A stretch of DNA of 64,000 bases from Dongia sedimenti. GTDB lineage: Bacteria; Pseudomonadota; Alphaproteobacteria; Dongiales; Dongiaceae. How positions within the stretch are numbered: position 1 is the first letter of the stretch; every line of letters begins with the position of its first letter. Both the position numbers and the translations under genes were made by a program. Shown in pieces: positions 19,384 to 30,158 of this stretch. The notes below the pieces were generated by a model. It was not told the DNA's origin. It saw nothing but the letters and a program-made list of their open reading frames with translations, and made no database searches. The stretch spans positions 310,001-374,000 of the forward strand of contig JAUYVI010000001.1 of the NCBI GenBank assembly GCA_030715195.1, given 5' to 3'.

Positions 19384-20625
19384 ATGAGATTGCTGAGAAT
19401 CGCGGCGCTTGCCGCCACCGCGCTGGCTGCACTGTCAACGTCCGCGCTCGCGCAACAGAAACTCACCATGTGGTCGCGGTCGAGCAGCGAGGCGTTCATG
19501 CCGGGGCTGATCAAGGCGTTCAACGACACCCACAAGACACAGATAGAACTGCAGATCGTGCCTTCGAGCGAGATGGTGCAGAAGTATGCCACGGCCGCTG
19601 CCGGAGGCTCCGCGCCCGACTTCGTGTCGCTCGATCTGGTCTACGCTCCGGCGTTCGCCAAGTCCGGCACTCTGGAAGACCTGACCGATCTGGCCAAGAG
19701 TCTGCCGTATTTCGAGCATCTGTCGAAGGCGCACATCGGCACCGGCACCTATGAGGGTCGGATCTACGCCCTCCCGATGTCGGCAGATGCCTCGGTTCTG
19801 CTGTGGAACAAGAAGTTGTTCCGGCAAGCCGGCCTCGATCCCGACAAGGGGCCGACCAGCTGGGCCGAGATCGAGGCGGCCGCGGGCAAGATCAACGCGC
19901 TCGGCGGCGACATCCGCGGCTTCTACTTCGCCGGCGCTTGCGGCGGCTGCAACGCCTTCACCTTCATGCCGCTGATCTGGGCGTCCGGGGGCGACATCCT
20001 AGTCGATGGCGGCAAGCGCGCCGCCATCGACTCGCCGCAGATGCACGACGCCATCAACTTCTATCGCGAGCTCGTCGCGAAGGGCTATGTCCCTGAAAGC
20101 GCCAAGACGGATTCGGGCAAGAACTTCTTCGGCGGGTTCGCCACCGACAAGGTCGGGCTGTCGCCGATCGGCGCCTTTGCCATTGGCAATCTGGTCAAGA
20201 ACTATCCGGACGTCGAGTTCGGCGTCACCTTCATTCCCGGCAAGGAGGGCGGCCGTGCATCTTTTGCCGGCGGCGACAACTTCGTGGTCACCGCGGGCCG
20301 CGACAACGTGAAGGCCGCGAAGGAGTTCCTGGAGTTCGTCTACTCGATCGAGGGGCAGACCCTGCTCGCCAAGGGCGGCAGTCTGCCGACCCGCGGCGAC
20401 ATCGCGGCCGAGGCGGTCAAGGGGCTGGATCAGCGCTATCAGATCGCGACCGAGGCCATGAAGATGGGCCGCACCCCGTCCTCGCCGGTCTACAACGACA
20501 TCTTCAACAGCAGCACCGGTCCGTGGAAGCAGATGCTGAACGAGGCCTTCTTCGGCGACGATGTCGATGGGGCGCTTGCCAAGGCCCAGGCCTCCATGCA
20601 GTCGATCCTCGACTCGTCCGACTAA
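19384..20625 (+). CDS. ABC transporter sugar-binding protein
   Basis: A 413-residue family 1 extracellular binding protein with a Sec signal peptide (residues 1-23, cleavage after ALA) and the LTMWSRSSSEAFMPGLIKAFN opening of CUT1 sugar-binding proteins. It also has ALPMSADASVLLWNKKLFRQAGLDP, the segment that lines the sugar site. It is preceded by a strong AGGAGGAG ribosome-binding site. It lies 67 bases after the LacI gene and is followed by a strong hairpin before the permease. The GH127 gene in the same operon suggests an L-arabinofuranose-containing oligosaccharide as ligand; this is inference. Confidence 0.91.
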   Translation: MRLLRIAALAATALAALSTSALAQQKLTMWSRSSSEAFMPGLIKAFNDTHKTQIELQIVPSSEMVQKYATAAAGGSAPDFVSLDLVYAPAFAKSGTLEDLTDLAKSLPYFEHLSKAHIGTGTYEGRIYALPMSADASVLLWNKKLFRQAGLDPDKGPTSWAEIEAAAGKINALGGDIRGFYFAGACGGCNAFTFMPLIWASGGDILVDGGKRAAIDSPQMHDAINFYRELVAKGYVPESAKTDSGKNFFGGFATDKVGLSPIGAFAIGNLVKNYPDVEFGVTFIPGKEGGRASFAGGDNFVVTAGRDNVKAAKEFLEFVYSIEGQTLLAKGGSLPTRGDIAAEAVKGLDQRYQIATEAMKMGRTPSSPVYNDIFNSSTGPWKQMLNEAFFGDDVDGALAKAQASMQSILDSSD

Positions 20626-20658
20626 GCGCCTGATCCGGAGCCAATCCCGCAATCGGAT

Positions 20659-20686
20659 GGCCCGGACGGATCCTACCGTCCGGGCC
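20659..20686 (+). other. Intercistronic RNA hairpin between binding-protein and permease genes
   Basis: A perfect 11-bp GC-rich stem (20659-20669 with 20676-20686) closes a six-base loop, 34 bases after the binding-protein stop codon and 30 bases before the permease ATG. No strong T-run follows. It is positioned like the hairpins in the other two sugar importer operons of this window. It probably stabilises the upstream message or attenuates transcription into the permease genes. Confidence 0.75.
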
Positions 20687-20716
20687 GAGCCGCCCTTACG
20701 CTATGGACACGGCGCG

Positions 20717-21643
20717 ATGACCGACCAGCAGCAACTTCCTGACGGAACTTCAAGGCCGCGGCGAACCGCGCGCCAGCGGCGCAAGCAGCTCGTCGGCCTG
20801 CTCTTTGTGGCACCGGCCTTGGCGCTCGTGCTGCTCTTCTTCATCGTTCCGCTGGGCATGGCGTTCTGGATGTCGCTGCACAACTGGCCGCTGCTCGGTA
20901 AGCCGCGTTTCATCGGGTTCGACAACTACAGCCGACTGCTGGACGACGCGCGATTCTGGGCGTCGATGCGCTTCACCATCACCTACACGCTGGTCGTGAC
21001 GGTCGCGATCTTCTCACTGGCCTTCCCGCTGGCGCTGTTCGTCGAGAAGACGCGCCCGCTCACGAAGTTCTATCGCACGGCCTTCTTCCTGCCGGTCGTG
21101 GTCGGCTTCGGGTCGGCGAGCCTGCTCTGGGCGTGGCTGCTCGACGTCGATTCCGGCTTGTTCTCGCCGGCCGCCTATTCCCTGGGCCTCACCGACAAGC
21201 GGATCAATCTTCTCGCCGATTTCGATACGACCTTCTGGTCGATCATCATCATGGTCGTGTGGAAGACGGCCGGTTTCAACATGATCATCCTGCTGACCGG
21301 GCTGCAGGGCATCTCGACCGAGGTCCAGGAAGCCGCCCGCATGGACGGCGCTTCGCCGTGGCAGCGCTTCCGGCGCGTCACGCTTCCCCTCATGCGCCGC
21401 ACGATCGCGCTTGCGCTGATCCTTTCGGTGGCGGGTTCGATGCTTGCTTTCGACCAGTTCTACATCATCGCGGACGGCGGCCCGCAGAACAGCACGGTGA
21501 CGGCGGTCTATTGGATCTTCAGCCAATCCTTCGGCTCGTTCCATCTCGGCTACGGCTCGGCGCTCTCCATGGTGCTGCTGGCCATCCTCGTCTGCATTAG
21601 CGTTGTGCAGCTCCGGCTTCTCCGCAACCCGGAGGGAATGTGA
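20717..21643 (+). CDS. ABC transporter permease, MalF/UgpA-like
   Basis: A 308-residue permease with six predicted membrane spans. The first (about 25-45) follows a basic N-terminus rich in Arg. The EAA loop is at about 210-230 (EAARMDGASPWQRFRRVTLPL). I used ATG 20717; the longer frame runs back through the hairpin and into the binding-protein gene. It overlaps the next permease start, so the two are coupled. It forms the membrane channel of the LacI-controlled sugar importer. Confidence 0.92.
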   Translation: MTDQQQLPDGTSRPRRTARQRRKQLVGLLFVAPALALVLLFFIVPLGMAFWMSLHNWPLLGKPRFIGFDNYSRLLDDARFWASMRFTITYTLVVTVAIFSLAFPLALFVEKTRPLTKFYRTAFFLPVVVGFGSASLLWAWLLDVDSGLFSPAAYSLGLTDKRINLLADFDTTFWSIIIMVVWKTAGFNMIILLTGLQGISTEVQEAARMDGASPWQRFRRVTLPLMRRTIALALILSVAGSMLAFDQFYIIADGGPQNSTVTAVYWIFSQSFGSFHLGYGSALSMVLLAILVCISVVQLRLLRNPEGM

Positions 21644-22503
21644 TGTCCCGAAACCACGGCTCTTCGACGCGCCGGCTGCTCGAGGCCGCGCGCTATCATG
21701 GCTTCGGGATCGCCGCGGCACTCCTGTTCCTGGCCCCGCTGGTCTGGAGCGTCCTGGTCAGCTTCAAGCCGTCGATCGAAGCCAGGCAACCGCCGCTGCC
21801 GCCCTGGCCGGTCGGCGGCTTCAGCGTGCAAAGCTACGAGAATCTTGCGCAATATGGATCGGGCATCTGGACCTACGCCGGAAACAGCCTGGCTGTATCT
21901 GCCGCCACGGTCGCCGCCTCGGTGCTCGTCAGCCTGCTCGCGGGATACGGTTTTTCGCGTTTCCAGTTCCCGCTCAAGAACGTCCTCTTCGTGCTGATCA
22001 TCTCGACGGTGATGATCCCGTTCCAATCCATCTTGACGCCGCTCTTCCTGATCCTGACGAAGCTCGGGCTGCAGAACACCTTGACCGGGATCGTGCTCGT
22101 CTACGTGACGCTGCAGCTGCCTTTCTCGACCTTCATGATGCGCAACGCCTTCGATGCGGTGCCGAGGGAGATCGAGGACGCGGCGCGCGTCGACGGGGCG
22201 TCGGTTTTCGCCGTGCTCTATCGCATCATGCTCCCGCTCGTGCTGCCGGGTGTCGCGACCGTGGCGATCTTCGCCTTCCTGGCATCCTGGAACGAGTTCC
22301 TGGCCGCACTGATCCTGCTCACGGACCAGAAGAAATACACGCTGCCGGTCCTGATGGCGGCGGTCCGGTCCGGCCAGTTCGGCACGATCGACTGGGGGGC
22401 GGTGCAATCCGGCGTGACCCTGATGATGGCGCCGTGCCTCGCGCTCTTTCTCCTGCTGCAGCGTTACTACATCCGTGGGCTCACCGCGGGCGCCGTCAAG
22501 TGA
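21643..22503 (+). CDS. ABC transporter permease, MalG/UgpE-like
   Basis: A 286-residue permease, partner of the preceding one, with six membrane spans. Its EAA loop is at about 180-200 (EDAARVDGASVFAVLYRIMLPL) and it has the C-terminal YYIRGLTAGAVK tail of MalG-type subunits. The ATG shares a base with the preceding stop codon and follows GGAGGG by six bases; the GTG three bases earlier is a less likely start. Confidence 0.92.
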   Translation: MSRNHGSSTRRLLEAARYHGFGIAAALLFLAPLVWSVLVSFKPSIEARQPPLPPWPVGGFSVQSYENLAQYGSGIWTYAGNSLAVSAATVAASVLVSLLAGYGFSRFQFPLKNVLFVLIISTVMIPFQSILTPLFLILTKLGLQNTLTGIVLVYVTLQLPFSTFMMRNAFDAVPREIEDAARVDGASVFAVLYRIMLPLVLPGVATVAIFAFLASWNEFLAALILLTDQKKYTLPVLMAAVRSGQFGTIDWGAVQSGVTLMMAPCLALFLLLQRYYIRGLTAGAVK

Positions 22504-22533
22504 CACCAACCGCGAACATGGACAGATTGGCTC

Positions 22534-24473
22534 ATGACATCCTTTGAAATCCCGATCGCAAGCAGCTTCCGCCCGCCGGCCGTCTCCGACGTCGATGTGC
22601 GCGGGTTTTGGGGCGAACGCATCGACGCCGTCGCCGACCGGACGGCGATGATCCTTTACGATCGCTGCGTCGCCGCAGGCATGCTCGACCAGATCGATCC
22701 AGCCCGACCCGTCCCGGCAGTGCGGATGCCGTTCCATACGCGCGCGGACGGCTCGCCGGACACGGTCAACGTCCAGATGTTCTGGGATTCCGACATCGCG
22801 AAGGTGATAGAGACCGCGGCCTATGCGCTGTACCGCAAGGCCAATCCCGATCTCGAGGCCAAGACCGACGCGATCATCGACATGTTCCACAGGCTGCAGC
22901 AGCCGGACGGCTACGTGAACTCCTGGTTCATCCGCATGCAGCCGGGCAAGCGCTGGACCAACCTGCGCGATTGCCACGAGCTCTACTGCGCCGGCCATCT
23001 GATGGAGGCTGCGGTCGCCTATTTCCACGCCACCGGCAAGCGCAAGCTGCTGGACGTCATGTGCCGCTATGCCGACCATATCGACGGGGTGTTCGGTCCC
23101 CGCCCGGGCCAGCTCCCGGGCTATTGCGGACATGAGGAGGTGGAGCTTGCGCTGGTTCGGCTCGGCCGGGCGACCGGCGGGCGGAGATACTTCGACCTCG
23201 CACGCTTCTTTGTCGAGCAGCGGGGGCAGCAGCCCCATTACTTCGACGTCGAAGCGGCGGCGCGCGGCGCCGACCCGAAGCAGTTCCGGCATCGGACCTA
23301 CGAGTACAACCAGTCCCATCTGCCGGTTCGTCAGCAGACCAAGGTCATCGGCCATGCCGTGCGGGCCATGTACCTCTATTCCGGCATGGCTGACGTCGCG
23401 ACCGAGTTCGGAGACGACAGCCTGACCGACGCGCTGAAGATCCTATGGGACGACCTCACGACCAAGCAGATGTACATCACCGGGGGAATCGGTCCCGCGG
23501 CGAGCAACGAGGGCTTCACGGACTATTACGACCTGCCGAACGAGAGCGCCTATGCGGAGACCTGCGCCGCTGTCGGCTTGACCATGTGGGCGAGCCGCAT
23601 GCTGGGACGCGGTCCGGACCGGCTCTATGCGGACATCATGGAGCAGGCCCTCTACAACGGCGCGTTGTCCGGTCTTTCCACCGACGGGTCCAGGTTCTTC
23701 TACGACAACCCGCTGGAAAGCCGCGGGACGCATCACCGCTGGACCTGGCATCGCTGCCCTTGCTGTCCACCCAACATCGCCCGCACGGTGGCCGCGATCG
23801 GCAGCTACATGTACGCCGTTTCGGCCGGCCAGGTCGCGGTACACCTTTACGGCGACAGCACGGCCAGGCTGGATGTCAGCGGCACGAAACTCACGCTCAC
23901 ACAGAGCACGGATTATCCCTGGAACGGCCGCATCGCGATCAGTGTCGGGCTCGAGAAGCCCGCCGCGTTCCGGCTTGCCCTGCGCGTGCCGGGTTGGTGC
24001 CGGCGGGCGACGCTCTTCATAGACGGCGAGACCGTCGATGTCGACGCGATCGAGGAGCGAGGCTATCTGCGGCTGGACCGTCTGTGGCGCGGTGGCGAAA
24101 CGATCCTGCTGGACCTGCCGATGGAGCTTCGCACCCTGCGCGCCAATCCCGCGGTGAAGGCCGATCTGGGCCGGGTCGCCCTTGGGCGCGGGCCGCTGAT
24201 CTACTGTGTGGAGGAAGTCGACAACGGCAGCGGCCTCAACAGCCTGATCCTGGCCGGGGATGTCGGGAACGCGACGGTCACGACCGTGGAGCAGCTTGGC
24301 CGTGCGGTCGCCGTCGAGGTCGACGCGAAGCGCGAGCGCTGGAACGGCTGGGAGGGCAAGCTCTACGACGCCGCGAAGCCGATGCTGGAAAAGACGAGGT
24401 CGCGCTTCGTGCCCTATCACCTGTGGGACAACCGGGCGCCGGGCGAGATGCTGGTCTGGGTGAGGGCAGGAGA

Positions 24474-24477
<4 letters not shown>
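22534..24477 (+). CDS. Glycoside hydrolase family 127 protein (beta-L-arabinofuranosidase family)
   Basis: A 647-residue cytoplasmic-type protein with no signal peptide. It has the GH127 (DUF1680) alpha/alpha barrel and C-terminal beta domains. The zinc and catalytic residues known from HypBA1 are recognisable as Glu342 and Cys344 (YAETCAAVG) and Cys410 and Cys411 (CPCCPPN); the second cysteine of the CC pair is the family's nucleophile. GH127 enzymes release beta-L-arabinofuranose from hydroxyproline-linked or other arabinosides. The operon position, between permeases and ATPase, indicates that an imported oligosaccharide is cleaved inside the cell. Related GH families (GH137, GH142, GH146) cannot be excluded. 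Confidence 0.9.
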
Positions 24478-25588
<1,111 letters not shown>

Positions 25589-25592
<4 letters not shown>

Positions 25593-26656
25593 GCCCTGGC
25601 ACCGGAAATTCACCCGACGACCGTCCCCTTGTCGCGCTCGCCATGGGCGACCCCGCCGGCATCAGCCCCGAACTTGCAGCCAAGCTGATTGACTCCGCGA
25701 CCGTGGCGGCGGCTGCACGCCTGGTGGTGATCGGCGACAGGCGCATCCTGGAGGCAGGTGCCCGGGCTGCTGGCACCATGCTGGACATCGAAACCGTCGA
25801 AGGCGGCTCGATCGGCCCGGCCGCGAAGCCGGTGCTCATCGACCTGCGCAATCTTGACCCGGCGAGAGTATCCGTCGGTGAAGCGACACCGGAAGGCGGG
25901 CGGTTCGCCGTAGAGAACTTCACGCTGGCCCTGAGGCTCGCCGAGGCCGGCGCGGTGGCGGCGGTCTGCTACACGCCCTTTAACAAGAAGGCGATGCGCT
26001 TTGCACATCCCGGCTACGACGACGAAGGCCGCTTCATCACGGAGCTTCTGGGACTGAACGCCAGGGCAAGGGAGTTCAACGTCCTCGATACGGTCTGGAA
26101 CGCCCGCGTCACCTCGCACATCCCGCTCAAGGACGTCGCCGCCAACCTGTCGAAGGAGGCGATCCTGGCCGAGATCGCGCTGACCGTGGATTGCCTGAGG
26201 CGGTCGGGCATCGATGCGCCACGGGTTCTCGTCGCTGGCTTGAATCCCCATGCCGGCGACGGCGGAAGCTTCGGAATGGAGGAGATCGAGATCATCGGCC
26301 CCGCCGTCGAAGCCGCGGCCGCGAACGGATTCGACGTCTCCGGTCCGCATCCGGCGGACACCGTCTTCGTCGCGGCTCTCAAGGGCGGATACCACGGCGT
26401 GCTAACGATGTATCATGACCAGGGCCAGATCGCGATGAAACTGATGGGCTTCGAGCGCGGCGTGACCATGCTCGGCGGCCTCCCGTTTCCCGTCTGCACG
26501 CCGGCGCATGGCACGGCCTACGACATCGCGGGCAAGGGCATCGCCAATCGCCGCGCCAGCGAGGAAGCGGTCCTGCTCGCCGTGCGCATGGCCGGCTCTA
26601 TCGGGTTCCCAGGTGTCGGCTTAACGAGCATGACTGCGGGCCGGGTCGGTCTGTGA
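25589..26656 (+). CDS. PdxA-family (PdxA2-like) dehydrogenase
   Basis: A 355-residue member of the 4-hydroxythreonine-4-phosphate dehydrogenase family. The three metal-binding histidines are in [20 protein letters not shown] and TMYHDQGQ. Classical PdxA makes a vitamin B6 precursor. PdxA2 paralogues oxidise and decarboxylate 4-phospho-D-erythronate or -threonate in tetronate catabolism. Location in a LacI-controlled sugar operon argues for a catabolic PdxA2-like role, but the usual partner kinase (DtnK/DUF1537) is absent nearby. It starts at ATG 25589, overlapping the ATPase stop, and its 3' end overlaps the convergent reductase gene by 36 bases. Confidence 0.87.
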
Positions 26657-27652
26657 CAGCGCTTCGATCGAATCCATCGTCTCCTGCGAAACCTCGATCC
26701 CGCGGCTGTAGGAGTCGCGGCGGCAAGCCAAGCGGCGGTCTCCCGGAAAGCGCTCCTGCCCGGCTTCCCGCGCCGCACTGAGCAGGGATTCCACTCGGCC
26801 GACAAAATCCGGCAAGGCACCGCCGCCGGCGGTCGGGTCGATCACGATCAGCGTCTGCCCGGTGTTCGCGGTCTGCCCGCTTTCGAAGCCGGTGCGGTCG
26901 ATCTCGTGCGAGAAGCGGCCGCCGCCGATCGCGGCGCAGAGGATCTCGATCATGATGAGGAGCGCATTGCCCTTGTGTCCGGCGAAGGGCAGCAAAGCGC
27001 CACCGTCCAGGATCGCCTTCGGATCGCCGGTGGGATTGCCGGCGCGGTCGATGCCGGTTCCGGGTGCCAGATCCTCGCCGCGCCGCGCGGCCAGCCGCAC
27101 CTCGCCGTTGGCGACCACCGAGGTCGCCTGGTCGAAGACCAGAGGAGGGTGGCCGGAGCGCGGCGCGGCGAAAGCCATCGGGTCGGTGCCGAACACCGCC
27201 TTCCGGCCACCGAACGGCGCCACCTCGCAGTTGGAGTTCACCATGGCGATGGCCAAGAGCCCATCCTCGGCGAAGGGCTCGACATCGGGGGCGAGCGCAC
27301 TGAAATGGTGGGCGTTGCGGATCGCGACCAGGACGATGCCCTGGCTTCGCGCGGTCGCCGCCGCCCGCGCGCGGACCTCGGCCAGGGCCGGTTGCGCGAA
27401 CCCGTTCGCACCATCGACCCGGATCAAGCCCGGTGCGCTCACCTCAATGCGCGGCCTTGCTGCGCCGTCGACCCAGCCGCAGCGCAGCGAGGCGACATAT
27501 CCGGGGATGCGGAACAACCCGTGGCTCTTGCAGCCGTCCCGCTCAGCGCCGGCACAATTGTCGGCCAGGACCGCGGCCACCGGGTCGGTGCAGCCGTTGG
27601 CCCGGAACAGCGCGGCGATTTTCGCCACCAGCGCATCGAACGGGATCAGCAT
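26621..27652 (-). CDS. Ldh2/malate dehydrogenase family oxidoreductase (delta-1-pyrroline-2-carboxylate reductase candidate)
   Basis: A 343-residue NAD(P)H-dependent enzyme of the malate/L-lactate/ureidoglycolate dehydrogenase family. It shows the conserved NAHHFSALAP region (about 120) and FGTDPMAFAAP (about 164-174). In the family, branches reduce 2-oxo acids or the cyclic imines delta-1-pyrroline-2-carboxylate and piperideine-2-carboxylate. It is divergent from the DapA-family gene across a 99-base promoter region and close to a proline-racemase-family gene, so the imine reductase branch is favoured. This is inference. Its last 36 bases overlap the end of the PdxA-like gene. Confidence 0.85.
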   Translation of the reverse strand: MLIPFDALVAKIAALFRANGCTDPVAAVLADNCAGAERDGCKSHGLFRIPGYVASLRCGWVDGAARPRIEVSAPGLIRVDGANGFAQPALAEVRARAAATARSQGIVLVAIRNAHHFSALAPDVEPFAEDGLLAIAMVNSNCEVAPFGGRKAVFGTDPMAFAAPRSGHPPLVFDQATSVVANGEVRLAARRGEDLAPGTGIDRAGNPTGDPKAILDGGALLPFAGHKGNALLIMIEILCAAIGGGRFSHEIDRTGFESGQTANTGQTLIVIDPTAGGGALPDFVGRVESLLSAAREAGQERFPGDRRLACRRDSYSRGIEVSQETMDSIEALSQTDPARSHAR

Positions 27653-27683
27653 CGCCGGGTCCTTCGCGCGCCAGCAGCGGATT

Positions 27684-27725
27684 TTGGCTTGTCATCGCGC
27701 AGTGGGATATTGTAGATTGGATACA
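27684..27725. promoter_or_regulatory. Divergent promoter with shared cluster motif (site A)
   Basis: A TTGGCT (27684-27689) and TATTGT (27708-27713) pair with an 18-base spacer faces the DapA-family gene. Directly downstream, at 27716-27725, ATTGGATACA is the reverse complement of TGTATCCAAT. The same TGTATCCAAT is found upstream of the binding-protein gene at 37503, and GTATCCAAT upstream of the GntR gene at 35657. A repressor bound here would block transcription of the operon and could also affect the divergent reductase gene. Confidence 0.55.
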
Positions 27726-27751
27726 TTATTGGTTCTCACTGAAGGCAGATC

Positions 27752-28660
27752 ATGGTCGATTGGAAGGGCGTATTCCCCGCCGTCACAACGAAACTGAACA
27801 AGGAGGGCGCGGTCAACCTGGAAGCGACCCAGGCCAGCCTCGAACGGCTGATCACCGCCGGGGTCTCCGGCGTCATCGTGCTGCCGATGCTGGGGGAAAA
27901 TGCCGCGCTCACGCCGGCGGAGAAGGAGCGCGTCATCCGCGGCGCCAAGGAGGTCGTGCAGGGCCGCGTGCCGCTGCTCTCCGGCCTTTCCGAGGTTGCG
28001 ACCGAGACCGCCACCGATCACGCGCGCAAGTTCAAGTCCTGGGGCGCGGAAGGCCTCATGGTATTCCCCTGCCTGGGCTACAAATCGGATCCGCGCGAGA
28101 CGGCGGCGTGGTACCGCGCCATCGCCCAGGCCGGCGACCTGCCGATCATGATCTACAACAACCCGATCGCATATGGCGTCGACGTGACGCCTGATGTGCT
28201 CAAGGAGCTGATCGACTGCCCGACTATCGTCGCAATCAAGGACGAGGCGGGCGACGTGCGCCGCGTGACCGACATGTATATCGAGCTCGGCGACCGCTTC
28301 CTCGTCTTCTGCGGCGTCGATGACCAGGTGGTCGAGAGCGTCACCCTGGGCTCGATCGGATGGGTCTCCGGCATGACCAATGCCTGGCCGGAGGAATGCG
28401 TCGCGCTGTTCAACCACGCCCGCGAAGGTCGGCTGGCCGAGGCGCTGGAACTCTATCGCATCATGACGCCGGCCTTCCACCTCGACACCAAGGTCAAGCT
28501 GGTGCAGTACATCAAGCTCGCCGAGCACCTTGCCTATGGCGCGCCGGAATGGACGCGTCCGCCGCGCCTGCCGCTGACCGGCGCCGAGCGTGCCGAGGCG
28601 ACCAGCATCATCGAGCGCACCATCGAGCAGCTCCGTCTCCGCGGCCGGCGCGCCGCCTAG
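27752..28660 (+). CDS. DapA-family deaminase/aldolase (1-pyrroline-4-hydroxy-2-carboxylate deaminase candidate)
   Basis: A 302-residue class I aldolase-fold enzyme. The Schiff-base Lys163 (VAIKDEAGD) and Tyr135 (MIYNNP) are in place. The run YGVDVTPD, the CGVDDQVVESV segment and the HLDTKVKLVQYIKLAE segment recall the DapA-family deaminases of hydroxyproline operons, which convert 1-pyrroline-4-hydroxy-2-carboxylate to alpha-ketoglutarate semialdehyde. A proline-racemase-family epimerase and an aldehyde dehydrogenase in the same cluster agree. 2-keto-3-deoxy acid aldolase or dehydratase activity is the main alternative. It is the first gene of a seven-gene plus-strand unit. Confidence 0.84.
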   Translation: MVDWKGVFPAVTTKLNKEGAVNLEATQASLERLITAGVSGVIVLPMLGENAALTPAEKERVIRGAKEVVQGRVPLLSGLSEVATETATDHARKFKSWGAEGLMVFPCLGYKSDPRETAAWYRAIAQAGDLPIMIYNNPIAYGVDVTPDVLKELIDCPTIVAIKDEAGDVRRVTDMYIELGDRFLVFCGVDDQVVESVTLGSIGWVSGMTNAWPEECVALFNHAREGRLAEALELYRIMTPAFHLDTKVKLVQYIKLAEHLAYGAPEWTRPPRLPLTGAERAEATSIIERTIEQLRLRGRRAA

Positions 28661-28661
28661 C

Positions 28662-30158
28662 ATGCTGGAAGTCCCGCACTTCTCCGCCGCCGATGTCGAT
28701 GCGGCGCGCCGCCGCGCCGGCCGGCTCGATGCGCCGTGGATCGGCGACGCCTACCGGCGGAGCAACCGCGCGGCGCGGCGGGACACGCTGTCGCCCTATG
28801 ACGGGACCCTGCTCAACGCCGTCGAGCTCGGCGACGCAGCGGCGGTGGATGCCGCCGTCGATGCGGCCGCGGCGGCGCTGCGCGGACCCTGGGGCCGGCT
28901 CGACCCGGCAGGGCGCGCAGCGCTGATCCGCAACCTGGCGCAGGCGCTGGAGACGCTCCGCCTGGAGCTGGCGCTGCTCGAGACGCTCGACGTCGGCAAG
29001 CCGATCCTGCACGCCTGGAACGACGACGTGCCGACCGCGGTCGGCGTGCTGCGCTGGTATGCCAGCCTGGTCGAGACCGCATATGACGTGGCGCCGAGCC
29101 GGCGGGGCGGGACTCTGATCCAGATCGCCCGCGAGCCACGCGGCGTCATCGGCATCGTGCTGCCCTGGAACTATCCGCTGACCACGCTGGCGTTGAAGCT
29201 CGGACCGGCGTTGGCGGCCGGCAACACGGTGGTCTGCAAGCCGGCGGAGGACACGCCGCTGACCACGCTGCGCCTCGCCGAGTTGGCGATCGAGGCCGGG
29301 CTTCCGGCCGGCGTCGTCAATGTGGTGCCGGGCCTCGGCGGCGTGGCGGGGAAAGCAATCGGCCTGCATCCCGGCATCGCCGCGATCAACTTCACCGGCT
29401 CGACCGCGACCGGGCGCCAGTTCCTGCGCTACTCCGCCGATTCCAACCTGAAGGAAGTCTCGCTCGAATGCGGCGGGAAGAATCCGGCGATCATCCTGGA
29501 CGATGCCGACCTGGCGCGCAGCGGGGACGAGATCGCGACCGGCTTCCTGATGAACTCCGGCCAGCTCTGCTCGTCGATCTCGCGCATCCTGGCGCCGCGC
29601 AGCCTGGAGTCTCCGCTTCGCGCGCTGCTGGCGGAGAAGATGGCCGCCTGGCCGGTCGGCGATCCGCTGGATCCGCGCACCCGGATCGGCCCGCTGGTCA
29701 GCGATGCGCACGCCGCCAAGGTGACGCGCGCGATCGCCGCCGCCGCTGGTGACGGCCTGACCTCGGCTGCCGCGAGCACTGGAAGCTCGCCGCGCCTGGT
29801 GCGGCCGGTTGCCTTCTTCGACGCGGCGACGGAGTCCGGCCTGTGGCGGGACGAGATCTTCGGGCCGGTTCTGGCTGTGCGCTTCTACGACGATCTCGAG
29901 GAGGCACTGGCCAGCGCCAACGACACCGAATACGGCCTCAGTGCCTATGTCTTCGGCGAGGATGCGCGCCGCGTCACCAGCCTGGCGGAGCGCCTCGATG
30001 CCGGCTTCGTCGCGGTCAACGCCTTCTGCGAGGGCGACCTGACTACGCCGTTCGGCGGTTTCAAGACCTCCGGCTTCGGCGGAAAGGACAAGGGCATCCA
30101 TTCCCTCGACCAGTATGCCCGCACCAAGAGTATCTGGTGGAACGCGGTGCATCCGTGA
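28662..30158 (+). CDS. NAD(P)+-dependent aldehyde dehydrogenase
   Basis: A 498-residue aldehyde dehydrogenase with Asn170 (PWNYP), Glu269 (LECGGKN) and nucleophile Cys303 (SGQLCSS), so catalytically intact. The C-terminal FGGFKTSGFGGKDKG and YARTKSIWWN segments resemble PuuC-type enzymes that act on gamma-amino or semialdehyde substrates. In this cluster the expected substrate is alpha-ketoglutarate semialdehyde or a related aldehyde; this is inference. The ATG lies one base after the preceding stop codon; the longer frame would begin inside the DapA-family gene. Confidence 0.9.
   Translation: MLEVPHFSAADVDAARRRAGRLDAPWIGDAYRRSNRAARRDTLSPYDGTLLNAVELGDAAAVDAAVDAAAAALRGPWGRLDPAGRAALIRNLAQALETLRLELALLETLDVGKPILHAWNDDVPTAVGVLRWYASLVETAYDVAPSRRGGTLIQIAREPRGVIGIVLPWNYPLTTLALKLGPALAAGNTVVCKPAEDTPLTTLRLAELAIEAGLPAGVVNVVPGLGGVAGKAIGLHPGIAAINFTGSTATGRQFLRYSADSNLKEVSLECGGKNPAIILDDADLARSGDEIATGFLMNSGQLCSSISRILAPRSLESPLRALLAEKMAAWPVGDPLDPRTRIGPLVSDAHAAKVTRAIAAAAGDGLTSAAASTGSSPRLVRPVAFFDAATESGLWRDEIFGPVLAVRFYDDLEEALASANDTEYGLSAYVFGEDARRVTSLAERLDAGFVAVNAFCEGDLTTPFGGFKTSGFGGKDKGIHSLDQYARTKSIWWNAVHP

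Noticed and set aside
21550-23355. Minus-strand frame of 601 codons over the permease and GH127 genes
   Set aside because: It is a shadow frame; the GH127 catalytic residues on the plus strand are decisive.
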